Assembly (NCBI GenBank): GCA_044376615.1
Contig: JBILKO010000044.1
Location: 1-17,944 of the forward strand
From: CAISGS01 sp044376615
Lineage (GTDB): Bacteria > Pseudomonadota > Alphaproteobacteria > Caulobacterales > Caulobacteraceae
Direction: 5' to 3'
Length of the DNA: 17,944 nt
Under the pieces are notes generated by a model. It saw nothing but the letters and a program-made list of their open reading frames with translations. It was not told where the DNA came from and did no database searches. Below, piece by piece: positions 1 to 7,062 of the stretch. The translations under genes were made by a program, and so were the position numbers. The stretch's first letter is position 1. Every line of letters starts with the position of its first letter.

Positions 1-114
1 ACAAAGGCCCGTGCTGAGGCTTGCGGTCGCTTCTCGTTTTGCTACAACTTGCTTTTGCAAGGCCAAGATGGGTTTTTGGCTGAGGCTTGCGGTCGCTTCT
101 CGTTTTGCTACAAC
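1..114 (+). CRISPR. CRISPR array end, type II-C (two repeats, one full spacer)
   Basis: Two identical 36-bp repeats occupy 13-48 and 79-114, each beginning GCTGAGGCTTGC and ending TTTTGCTACAAC. They enclose a 30-bp spacer (49-78). Bases 1-12 are the end of another spacer, so the array continues to the left outside the window. The array lies 50 bp past the cas2 stop codon. Orientation is set by pairing: the tracrRNA anti-repeat at 4656-4678 is complementary to the plus-strand repeat, so crRNAs are read on plus, towards cas2 and against the cas operon. Each repeat ends in TGCTACAAC, an extended -10-like element of the kind that drives individual crRNAs in Neisseria type II-C arrays. A weak -35-like TTGCGG lies 16 bp upstream of it. 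The cas2-proximal repeat is not degenerate. The leader is not visible. Confidence 0.95.
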
Positions 115-164
115 CGCCTCGCCGTAAGGGGTTGAAATAGTGTCGTTTTTCGTCCGTTCATGGA

Positions 165-470
165 TCAAAAAAGCTCCAATTGAGCGGGCGAAGGCGGCGG
201 ATTTGAACGTTTTTTTCCGGTAAAAACGCGAATCTTGCCAAATTGGCGGTCGGTAATGGTCATGAATCTGACCTCTCCTAAAGCAGGGACGACGGCTCCC
301 ATACGATTCATATGGACATCGGCGTTTTCGATACTGGCACAATGGCGCGTATAGACCGAGTATTGCATCATAGTAAAACCGTCTTGCAACAGACTTTTAC
401 GGAAGGTCGCATAGGCTTTTCGGGCCTTGGGTGTGTCGGTCGGTAAGTCGAACATGGCAATAATCCACAT
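165..470 (-). CDS. cas2: CRISPR-associated endonuclease Cas2
   Basis: This 101-aa protein begins MWIIAMFDLPTDTPKARKAY, the Cas2 first beta strand with its conserved Asp (D8), followed by FRKSLLQDGFTMMQYSVYTRHC, typical of type II Cas2. Cas2 dimers join two Cas1 dimers to form the spacer-integration complex. I chose the ATG at 470 because it places the first strand at the N-terminus and a G-rich ribosome-binding site (GGGGGTGG) lies just upstream. The frame is also open to an ATG at 521 that overlaps the cas1 stop as TGATG and would add 17 residues without family support. It is the last gene of the cas9-cas1-cas2 operon and ends 50 bp from the CRISPR array, whose transcripts would run antisense into it. 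Confidence 0.93.
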   Translation of the reverse strand: MWIIAMFDLPTDTPKARKAYATFRKSLLQDGFTMMQYSVYTRHCASIENADVHMNRMGAVVPALGEVRFMTITDRQFGKIRVFTGKKRSNPPPSPAQLELF

Positions 471-520
471 GGATCGCCACCCCCATGGCAAGACCGGTAT
501 TGGTCTGGCGTGACGCCCCA

Positions 521-1456
521 TCAGGCCTCACCTTCAAAATCAAGCAGATCGGGGTCAAGCGGCAAGCCCTGAGGCAGGGCCAGGGTCCGGTCGCCCCCGG
601 TCAAGGCCCTACTAAGCGACGCTGCGGTCTGATGCAGGGCCAAGAGCAGCGGATAGCGCCTATCCCCTACCCTGACGGTTTCATTAAAAATCGATAAGAG
701 GGCGGCGCGAACATTGCGATCAGAAAGGTCAGGAGCCGGATTGCCTTGTTCCAAAACCAAGCTCTTGACCCGCCAATCCACATAGGGCCGGTAGGGCTCG
801 AACATGTCATCCACCAGGCAAAACGGATTGCCTCGGTTGGAATGAAAAACGCCGAGCGATGGAATTAGACCAGTGGCGACCACCGCCCGGGCCGCAGCCG
901 CCCGCACCACCGCATAGCCATAATTCAGGGCGGCATTAATCCCATCAGCACCTCGATCTCGGCGAAAATCCTTTCCAAACAGGCGCGGCCAATAGCGCTG
1001 GGCGGCCTGAGCCTCAAGATTATCGGGATCGCCTGAACGAACCCTGCGCGATAGGGGGATCAGTCCGCCATGGTCGGGCGTGAAGTGTTCCAAAACCGCG
1101 CCCTGTTGCGCAATCTTGGCGACAATCAGGGCCTGCCAGATTCGCTTTCTTACCGGCTCTGTAGCCTGGACCTGGGAAAGATGCCGCTCGGTTTGAACGT
1201 GATGGGCGTCGAGCGGCAACATCAGGCCAGCGGGCAGATGGTCCTTGCCGGTAACCATGACCGTCGCCCCGGCGGCCAGAAGTTCAATGAATACGGCCTG
1301 GGTATAGCTGGCCTGGCTATCATCCACGATCACCACGCCCAGGTCCTCAATCGGCAAGGTCGCCTTGGGCATGTCCGGCCGCTCGATCACCAATTGTCGG
1401 TTGGCGACCGATAGGCGGGTTCCGCGCGTGGCAAACTCAATGGTTTTGCGGATCAT
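521..1456 (-). CDS. cas1: CRISPR-associated integrase Cas1 (type II-C)
   Basis: This 311-aa protein is the integrase subunit that inserts new spacers into the array together with Cas2. It shows the type II Cas1 layout: an N-terminal beta domain (VIVDDSQASYTQAVFIELLA, about 43-62) and a helical catalytic domain. The metal-binding residues are visible: E148 in NLEAQAAQRYW, H205 in LGVFHSNRGNPF, and the acidic D217/E220 pair in LVDDMFEPYRP. Length is normal for the family and there is no frameshift. The ATG start lies 5 nt after the cas9 stop, which implies co-transcription and probably coupled translation. No csn2 or cas4 accompanies it, consistent with subtype II-C. Confidence 0.97.
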   Translation of the reverse strand: MIRKTIEFATRGTRLSVANRQLVIERPDMPKATLPIEDLGVVIVDDSQASYTQAVFIELLAAGATVMVTGKDHLPAGLMLPLDAHHVQTERHLSQVQATEPVRKRIWQALIVAKIAQQGAVLEHFTPDHGGLIPLSRRVRSGDPDNLEAQAAQRYWPRLFGKDFRRDRGADGINAALNYGYAVVRAAAARAVVATGLIPSLGVFHSNRGNPFCLVDDMFEPYRPYVDWRVKSLVLEQGNPAPDLSDRNVRAALLSIFNETVRVGDRRYPLLLALHQTAASLSRALTGGDRTLALPQGLPLDPDLLDFEGEA

Positions 1457-1461
1457 AGGGA

Positions 1462-4400
1462 CTAGTCGTTTGCTGGCCGAATGCGCCCGATGGGGTCAAC
1501 GGATATTTTCTTACAAGCTGCACCCGGTAAGGTGCTGGCCGTGGGCCGCCACACGCTGTTCCCTACCGAATCTTGTTGATCAAGCAAGACCACCACGCCA
1601 GACGCCCAAACCCCCTGAACGACTTTTATGCCCGCTTTGGGGTGCTCCGGTGGGAACCGCACCGCATCGCCTGCGGCCAATGACATGACAAACCTAGCCC
1701 CATCTCGTTCACGCTGGACGATGGGCTCGCGCCGCGCCAAACGCCGCGAGGCTTCAAACAGGCTGACCACCTCAAATTCGGCCTTGCCGTCAGGGCGTTG
1801 GTAAATCGCAATATGATGGTTGGAACCAAGGTCGGCATAACCAGTCGATACCGGGGCCATCAGCCTTATCTGCTGACGCACAAGTAGCCGGACACGCTTG
1901 ATCTCTGGCCCCTTGGGCGAAACGCACGGATAGGATTTCCAATTGATCTTTTTGGGATCGCCGCCGTGTTCGGCTAGCCAATCCTGCATAACCTTGCGGA
2001 TATGAGGATCTCGAATATCGTCATATTCGCCCTTGGTTAGGACCTCGACCTGTTTGCGGCGAACAAACTCTCGATAGGTGCCGGTCTTAGTCTGGGTATC
2101 CTCGCCCGTATCGCCATAAACGGTTTCTTTGTGAAGTGGCCCAGAGACCTTCTTTCGGACCTTATGGGACACAACAATTTCGGCCACTGCCCGCTCTGTA
2201 TCCGCACGGATGGACGGCCAGGGCGGTGCGATATGGGGGCTTTCACCCCCGCCTTGGCGCGGATCATCCTTGATTTGCCAATACCGCGACAGCTGGTTTG
2301 TTACCCCCGGATGGGTGCAGGCAACCGTTAGGGCGTCTATGGCATGATGGCGGTGGTCGGCCCGGTTCTTTTCTCCGGTATCGCCCAGAATATGGTTCAG
2401 CCCCCACAGCTTGCGCAGATGGGCTGTGACCCTGCCATTGACCGGCTGCACATTGACGGGGGCCGTTGGCCCGACATCCGGCCAAAGCCGCTTAAGCTGG
2501 CTGATGGCTTGACGGCCCGCATAACCAGTATCGTTCAACTGGCGGCTCGCAAAATCATCAGGCATGGATTCGGCTAAGAAGCGTTTAACCTTGCCTGGAC
2601 TCATGCCCTCGCCAGACCGCGTCGCAATCATGCCCTGAAGCCTTAGCTTGACGTGATCCCACTGGTCAGGCTTGTTTTGAAAACACTCAAATGGAGTGCG
2701 GTTGCCCTTGGTCTGGTTCACGTCCTTGCGGCACAGGGTCTTGTTGCGAAAACTATCATCCAGGGACCGCGAGCGTGGCCAGATATGCTCAACCTCAAAC
2801 TGACCTTCGAGGAAAAGTTCGGAAAACCCGATCTGATCGCCGGTATAAGGGTCCTTGCCTTGGCATTCTTTCCAGAGCAGCCATTTTTCAATATCGCGGG
2901 GCGCGGGCTCGACAATACCATTAGCCTGCAAGTCCTTCGCGGCCTCCTTACGCCGCTTTTCTTGTTTGCGGATGGCCGACTGAATCTCCTCGCGTTCCTT
3001 CTTGCCCTTGCCAAGGTCACGCGCCAATTCCACCCTGATCAGGTCGGGCTTTCGCCCGCAATAATCGATCAGGTTATTGACCACTTTTCGCAGTTCATTT
3101 TGGGTGCGTACTACAGTTGGGTTGCGTAGCTGACTAATCCGCGCGGCCTCATCCTTGTCTTTGGGGCTGGGCAGACGGTCAAATATTTCTCCAGTCGGCA
3201 CTTCCATCCTAGGGAAGGTCGTTTGTCGCCATTTTGCATAATCTGGGCCATTCAGGAGTTCGCCCATCTTGCGCCCCGCCTCCAGTTCGGGCAGCAGCTT
3301 TTCAATCGCTGAAACCGAAAATGCATCCCACCCCGTCGGAAAGGACAAGGACTCTAGGCGGTTCACCTGTTCGGCTGTTGCGCCAAAATCAGCTGCAAAG
3401 CTTTCAGCGGCTTTGCGGCGATCTGCGGCACGCTCTTGTGTCCTCTTGATCACCACCCGCTGTTTGCCGATCTTGCCGTAATCGGCGGCCCAAAGACGGC
3501 TATGGGTCGCTTCGCGGATAGCCGCCTTATGGGGGTGATTGTCCCAATCTTTGCCAAAAACCGCCGCCAGCTTTTGTTCAACCGGATTTCCCAATAGTTT
3601 GGGCTCGCCGCCGAGTTCCAGGTTGAACCGAACCGTGTCGGTGCCAAGGCCCTTGGCCTTAAAGATCGGCTTTAATGCCCCCCGCACCCCGCCCCACGTC
3701 ATAGATTGCTGCGTTTGCAGTGTGGCCAATATAGCGGCGCGTTCTTCATCATCGAGTGGACGAGCATTGCCGCCAGTAATTTGAAGATTGTTTAGCTTCT
3801 CCAGCATCCGCCTTTGGGCCGATAACCACCCACCCTTGGCCGCCAGTTCTGCCTCAGGTTCAAAACGGCATTTACCGAGCGTGTTCAGCCGCCAAAATAC
3901 CGGTCTTTGGGAAAATATAACGTCGGAAACGTGGGCCTTGAGGTTGGGGTCACGCAGGGCCGGATGATGCGGGACCTGGGCCGACCAAAGCCTCTCGAAC
4001 TCGTCCTTGATATGGTGCCTAAGCGCATGAACGCCGCGCTTGCGACTTTTCGGGTCACGTTGGTGCAGAAGGCTTATGTGTTGCCCCAAGGTTTGGCCGG
4101 AAGCCTTTAGAGCTGCTACCGTGGTTTCACGGCTTGAACGGGCAGCCTTCTCGTCTGCGGCTTCGCCGTCGTTTGAATCTAACTCAGGGCCAGTGCCGTC
4201 ATCTTCTAGGTCCCGACCTTGGTAATGGCGGCGTTTGGCCAAATGATAGAGGGCGCGGCCAAGCTCGATTGGCGTCAGGGGTTCATTTAGCCCCTTATTG
4301 CGAAGTTCTATTGGGTCGACAGACATAACGCTGGCCCAATCGCCACTTGTAAACGAGGGTAGCAGGCCTGCTTCAGCTAGGGTCTCATTGAGTAGGCGCC

Positions 4401-4608
4401 GCCGGTCTCGCCTGCGGCGCAATTGTCTGCGCATCATCCGCTTGGTGCGTCGGATTTGATTAAGTGGCGTGCCGTCAGGGTCCCGGGCCTCGGGGAAAAT
4501 CCGCGTCCCCATACGCACTATCGAACCGCTTTGATTGTTCGCGTCAAATTCAATAGCGGCGAACCCTATAGATGTGGTTCCGATGTCGAACCCAAAAATA
4601 AGTGCCAC
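1462..4608 (-). CDS. cas9: CRISPR-associated endonuclease Cas9 (type II-C)
   Basis: This roughly 1048-aa RNA-guided DNA endonuclease is in the compact II-C size range. All nuclease motifs are intact, numbered from the GTG start: RuvC-I D8 in IFGFDIGTTSIGF; the Arg-rich bridge helix around residues 53-72; RuvC-II E527 in LIRVELARDLGKG; HNH H608 in FEVEHIWPRS with N631 in RKDVNQTKGN; and RuvC-III H755 and D758 in HRHHAIDALTVA. The remaining roughly 260 residues correspond to the PAM-interacting and wedge region. The GTG at 4608 is preferred because a run of eight G (4614-4621) lies about 5 nt upstream as a ribosome-binding site. The frame is open to a TTG at 4662, but that would overlap the tracrRNA start and add 18 residues before the RuvC strand. 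The gene is first in the cas operon and divergent from the tracrRNA. The protein looks active; its PAM cannot be read from this sequence. Confidence 0.97.
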   Translation of the reverse strand: MALIFGFDIGTTSIGFAAIEFDANNQSGSIVRMGTRIFPEARDPDGTPLNQIRRTKRMMRRQLRRRRDRRRLLNETLAEAGLLPSFTSGDWASVMSVDPIELRNKGLNEPLTPIELGRALYHLAKRRHYQGRDLEDDGTGPELDSNDGEAADEKAARSSRETTVAALKASGQTLGQHISLLHQRDPKSRKRGVHALRHHIKDEFERLWSAQVPHHPALRDPNLKAHVSDVIFSQRPVFWRLNTLGKCRFEPEAELAAKGGWLSAQRRMLEKLNNLQITGGNARPLDDEERAAILATLQTQQSMTWGGVRGALKPIFKAKGLGTDTVRFNLELGGEPKLLGNPVEQKLAAVFGKDWDNHPHKAAIREATHSRLWAADYGKIGKQRVVIKRTQERAADRRKAAESFAADFGATAEQVNRLESLSFPTGWDAFSVSAIEKLLPELEAGRKMGELLNGPDYAKWRQTTFPRMEVPTGEIFDRLPSPKDKDEAARISQLRNPTVVRTQNELRKVVNNLIDYCGRKPDLIRVELARDLGKGKKEREEIQSAIRKQEKRRKEAAKDLQANGIVEPAPRDIEKWLLWKECQGKDPYTGDQIGFSELFLEGQFEVEHIWPRSRSLDDSFRNKTLCRKDVNQTKGNRTPFECFQNKPDQWDHVKLRLQGMIATRSGEGMSPGKVKRFLAESMPDDFASRQLNDTGYAGRQAISQLKRLWPDVGPTAPVNVQPVNGRVTAHLRKLWGLNHILGDTGEKNRADHRHHAIDALTVACTHPGVTNQLSRYWQIKDDPRQGGGESPHIAPPWPSIRADTERAVAEIVVSHKVRKKVSGPLHKETVYGDTGEDTQTKTGTYREFVRRKQVEVLTKGEYDDIRDPHIRKVMQDWLAEHGGDPKKINWKSYPCVSPKGPEIKRVRLLVRQQIRLMAPVSTGYADLGSNHHIAIYQRPDGKAEFEVVSLFEASRRLARREPIVQRERDGARFVMSLAAGDAVRFPPEHPKAGIKVVQGVWASGVVVLLDQQDSVGNSVWRPTASTLPGAACKKISVDPIGRIRPAND

Positions 4609-4621
4609 AAACACCCCCCCC

Positions 4622-4649
4622 TTGATTTCTATCTGAGGTGTTATATAAA
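4622..4649 (+). promoter_or_regulatory. tracrRNA promoter
   Basis: TTGATT at 4622-4627 and TATAAA at 4644-4649 are separated by 16 bp. They predict a start site near 4656, exactly where the anti-repeat begins. The element lies inside the cas9 5' leader on the opposite strand, so the two control regions overlap. Assignment is by sequence and spacing only. Confidence 0.65.
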
Positions 4650-4655
4650 GTTTTG

Positions 4656-4740
4656 GTAGCAAAACGAGAAGCGATCGCTTGTCTCAAGCAAAATGATCCT
4701 TCGAGCGGGCTGGGCATCCCAAGATCAAAGGCCCACTTCC
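4656..4740 (+). ncRNA. tracrRNA
   Basis: Bases 4656-4678 (GTAGCAAAACGAG...GATCGC) are the anti-repeat: 23 nt complementary to the 3' part of the CRISPR repeat with a single G-U wobble. A further stem is possible between repeat GCTGAG and CTCAAGC at 4683-4689, with one bulged A. Downstream, TGATC (4694-4698) pairs with GATCA (4723-4727) around GCGGGCTGGGCATCCC, the nexus-like part. This order and sequence resemble the P. lavamentivorans tracrRNA as I remember it, where the same stem reads TGACC/GGTCA, which would be a compensatory change. The RNA base-pairs with pre-crRNA, permits RNase III processing and loads Cas9. The 3' end is unresolved: AAAGGCCCAC (4727-4736) could be the left arm of a terminator, but only a weak partner (TGGGC, 4766-4770) follows and there is no T-run. 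Confidence 0.9.
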
Positions 4741-4751
4741 CCTGCTGCCCC

Positions 4752-5765
4752 CTACTCCCCCTCCCTGGGCACGGAGACATCTGCGCCTTGAGCCTTTAGC
4801 CGGTCCAGGACCCCGCCGGAGCGGAGCAGGAATTTCAGGTCGATAATGGCGACGGTCTTGCCGGGCTTGGCCAGGGCGGCATTGATGGCATCGACCGATT
4901 GGCGGGTACCGCTATCGAGCAGGGCCGTGGCGCTGGGCAATTGCAAGAGGCACTGATCGAGCAGATTGGCCGTCATGCCGCGCTTGACCGTGGCCAGGTC
5001 GCCAGCCGCCCAGGCGCTGGCCAGGGGGCGGGCGCGGGCGGCCTCGGCATCTAGGTCATCCAGGGCGGCGCTAAGACAGGCCTCATGCGTGGCGGTCTTC
5101 ATGGCGCTGGCGGACTTGACCATGGCGCCCCAACTGACATCGGCCATGGGCTGGACCTTGACGCCCAGGGCCTTGGCGCGGCGGATGACGGTGGTGGTTG
5201 GCTTGCCGGTCGACAGGCCCTGCTTTTCGCGAAAATCAGCGATCAGCAAAAAGCCAGCTATGGCGGGCTTCCATTTCGAATAGCGGCCAGGCCCAATCCC
5301 TAAGCTCTCGCGGGTGCGGACAAAGCGTTGGCGCAGGGCGGGGGATAAGTCACCCTCCAGCGTGTGACCAAAGGGCTGCCTCAGGCTAGCCATGCGCAGG
5401 GCCATGCCGGGCAGGTCAGTCAGGCGCAATTGCTCCTGCGGCGGCACCAAAAGGCGATTGGCCCCAGTCAGGGCCCGGTCCAGCCTGGGTGAAGACCATT
5501 GCAACATGTGCGGCAGGGGGGCGAGGCCGCCGAGGATCACCACCTCAGACTCGCCGCGCTTGACCCGCCACAGCGCTGGGCCCGGCGGCGTCCCGACCAC
5601 GGTCAATTCCTCGACCACGGCGCTGGTATCGGCTGCGGGCTGGACTTGAGTCTGGGCACTGACCGGCAAGGGCGGGATTGGCACCACGGCCCAGGCGACC
5701 AGACAAAGGCCGCCAAGCCCGACAAGAATTGATCGTATCGAAACGGCCATAAGGGCGGGGTCCAT
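4752..5765 (-). CDS. TraB/GumN family protein, probably exported
   Basis: The protein has about 337 aa. A hydrophobic segment near the N-terminus (SIRSILVGLGGLCLVAWAVV, ending before PVSAQTQ) looks like a signal peptide or anchor. The body follows the TraB/GumN pattern: PALWRVKRGESEVVILGG, a central SKWKPAIAGFLLIADF block, then ASAWAAGDLATVKRG and a C-terminal VAIIDLKFLLRSGGVLDRLKAQG. In the family the first strand usually ends in a GxxH motif. Here the position reads GGLAPLP, so the expected His is absent. Function is not established; relatives have been proposed to be metal-dependent proteases or hydrolases. Starts are possible at GTG 5768, ATG 5765 and ATG 5750; the last gives a cleaner signal peptide. 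It converges with the tracrRNA, whose transcript may run into its 3' end. Confidence 0.8.
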   Translation of the reverse strand: MDPALMAVSIRSILVGLGGLCLVAWAVVPIPPLPVSAQTQVQPAADTSAVVEELTVVGTPPGPALWRVKRGESEVVILGGLAPLPHMLQWSSPRLDRALTGANRLLVPPQEQLRLTDLPGMALRMASLRQPFGHTLEGDLSPALRQRFVRTRESLGIGPGRYSKWKPAIAGFLLIADFREKQGLSTGKPTTTVIRRAKALGVKVQPMADVSWGAMVKSASAMKTATHEACLSAALDDLDAEAARARPLASAWAAGDLATVKRGMTANLLDQCLLQLPSATALLDSGTRQSVDAINAALAKPGKTVAIIDLKFLLRSGGVLDRLKAQGADVSVPREGE

Positions 5766-5876
5766 CACCGACTCAGTTACAGGACTCTATCAGCATCCAA
5801 TCGCGTTGTAATTTGGGCATGGCCGCCAAACGGGCGTATAGGCAGGGCTGGGGTTTGTCGTCGCAAGGGCTCAGAC

Positions 5877-6056
5877 ATGTCGGTTCTGCTTAATCTGGTC
5901 TGGTTTGTGCTCGGCGGCTGGTATGTCGCCTTGGCGCATCTGGTGATCGGGGCCTTGCTGCTCTTGCCCATCATCACCATCCCGTTTGCGCTTCAGCATT
6001 TCAAACTGGCGGGGATTGCCATGGCGCCCGTCGGCAAGCCGGTGGTCCCGAACTAG
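5877..6056 (+). CDS. YccF-like small inner-membrane protein
   Basis: A 59-aa protein: MSVLLNLVWFVLGGWYVALA, then a hydrophobic stretch and IPFALQHFKLAGIAMAPVGK near the end. This matches a single YccF domain (DUF307): an LW-F-LGGW start, two closely spaced membrane segments, the IPF-QHFKLA motif and a terminal P-G-V. E. coli YccF carries two such domains, so this is the short single-domain form. Function is unknown. AAGGG lies 7 nt before the ATG as a ribosome-binding site. The stop is 3 nt before arfB, so the two genes are probably co-transcribed. Confidence 0.82.
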   Translation: MSVLLNLVWFVLGGWYVALAHLVIGALLLLPIITIPFALQHFKLAGIAMAPVGKPVVPN

Positions 6057-6059
6057 GCC

Positions 6060-6482
6060 ATGATCCCGGTTACCAGCACCATCAGTCTGCAGGATGATGA
6101 GCTGGAGATCAGCTTTATCCGCGCCTCTGGCCCCGGCGGTCAGAATGTCAATAAGGTCTCATCGGCCGTGCAATTGCGCTTTGATGCGCGCCGCTCGCCG
6201 TCCCTGCCCAATGAGGTCAGTATTCGCCTCCAGGCCCTGGCGGGCAGCCGCCTGACCCTGGACGGGGTGATTGTCATTACCGCTGACCGGTTTCGCACCC
6301 AGGAGCGCAACCGCGCCGATGCGGTCGCGCGGCTGGTCGATCTGATCGCCAAGGCCGCCTATCGCCCGCCGGTGCGGCGGCCAACGAAGCCGACCAAGGC
6401 GTCCAAGATCCGGCGGCTAGACTCCAAGACCAAGCGCGGCGATATAAAATCAGGCCGGGCCCGCCCCTCGACCTCAGACTAG
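6060..6482 (+). CDS. arfB: Alternative ribosome-rescue factor ArfB (YaeJ/ICT1 family)
   Basis: This 140-aa protein has the release-factor catalytic domain: FIRASGPGGQNVNKVSSAVQL, with the GGQ tripeptide at residues 26-28. GGQ hydrolyses the ester bond of peptidyl-tRNA. There is no codon-recognition domain. A basic, flexible C-terminal tail (about residues 104-137, RPPVRRPTKPTKASKIRR onward) is present; in E. coli ArfB this tail enters the empty mRNA channel of stalled ribosomes. The length equals that of E. coli ArfB as I remember it. The GGQ followed directly by NVNK, together with the basic tail, separates it from RF1/RF2 and from tail-less PrfH-like proteins. It starts 3 nt after the yccF-like gene. 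Confidence 0.95.
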   Translation: MIPVTSTISLQDDELEISFIRASGPGGQNVNKVSSAVQLRFDARRSPSLPNEVSIRLQALAGSRLTLDGVIVITADRFRTQERNRADAVARLVDLIAKAAYRPPVRRPTKPTKASKIRRLDSKTKRGDIKSGRARPSTSD

Positions 6483-6546
6483 GCTTGCCAATCTGGCGCA
6501 TTGGGCTATCTTCCGGCTCCAACAAACCCGTTCGAGGAGCCTGATT

Positions 6547-7056
6547 GTGCGCACCGCTATTGCCCTTCTGTCCGCCGCCAGCCTTAGCCTGATGGTAGCC
6601 GCTTGCAGCAAGCCAGCCTCTGCGCCCGAGGCCTCGTCCGAGACCGCGGCACCGGCCGCAGCCAGCGCTGAGCCGAGTGATGCGGATAAGGCCAAATTGC
6701 TGGCCTCCCTGCCCGCCCCCTATAATACGGGCGACCTGGAAAACGGTAAGCGCAAGTTCGCCATGTGCCGGTCTTGCCATACGATCAATCAGGGCGGCCC
6801 AAACATGACCGGCCCTAACCTCTATGGCGTGTTTGGCCGTAAGGCCGGTGCGGTCGAGGGTTTTGCCTATTCTGACGCGGTGAAAAAGGCCGGCTTTGTT
6901 TGGGAAGCCAAGCATCTGGACCAGTGGCTATCGGATCCGCGCGGCTTTATGCCGGGCAACAAGATGAGCTTTATGGGCCTGAAAGACGCCAAGGACAGGG
7001 TCGATGTCATCGCTTATCTCAAGGTTGAGACCGGCTTTAAGCCTGAAGGCAAATAG
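6547..7056 (+). CDS. Membrane-anchored class I cytochrome c (lipoprotein)
   Basis: This 169-aa protein starts at GTG 6547 with GAGGAG upstream. Residues 1-20 form a lipoprotein signal ending in a VAAC lipobox (C20). An Ala/Pro/Ser/Glu-rich flexible linker follows to about residue 45, then a single c-type haem domain with CRSCH (C74, C77, H78) and the likely sixth ligand M140 in FMPGNKMSFMG. The fold order TGPNLYGVFGRKAG, FAYSDAVKKAGFVW, LDQWLSDP matches soluble cytochrome c2/c552-type carriers. The tether suggests a membrane-bound electron shuttle between the bc1 complex and terminal oxidases. That role is inferred from the family, as no respiratory gene is adjacent. It converges with tatC, with 6 bp between their stops. 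Confidence 0.92.
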   Translation: MRTAIALLSAASLSLMVAACSKPASAPEASSETAAPAAASAEPSDADKAKLLASLPAPYNTGDLENGKRKFAMCRSCHTINQGGPNMTGPNLYGVFGRKAGAVEGFAYSDAVKKAGFVWEAKHLDQWLSDPRGFMPGNKMSFMGLKDAKDRVDVIAYLKVETGFKPEGK

Positions 7057-7062
7057 CGGCGC

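Noticed and set aside
471..521. Longer Cas2 start at ATG 521 overlapping the cas1 stop
   Set aside because: It puts 17 unconserved residues before the first beta strand. The ATG at 470 has a G-rich ribosome-binding site. It remains possible but is less likely.
2653..3129. 158-codon plus-strand frame inside cas9
   Set aside because: It lies wholly antisense to conserved Cas9 RuvC-II/HNH coding sequence and resembles no protein I recognise. It is a shadow frame.
4609..4662. Longer Cas9 reading frame starting at a TTG at 4662
   Set aside because: It would add 18 residues before the first RuvC strand, overlap the tracrRNA start, and lacks a ribosome-binding site. The GTG at 4608 has a strong one.
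4671..4678. GCGATCGC as a HIP1-type element
   Set aside because: The octamer is explained by its place in the tracrRNA anti-repeat. One further chance occurrence of part of it elsewhere does not make a repeat family.
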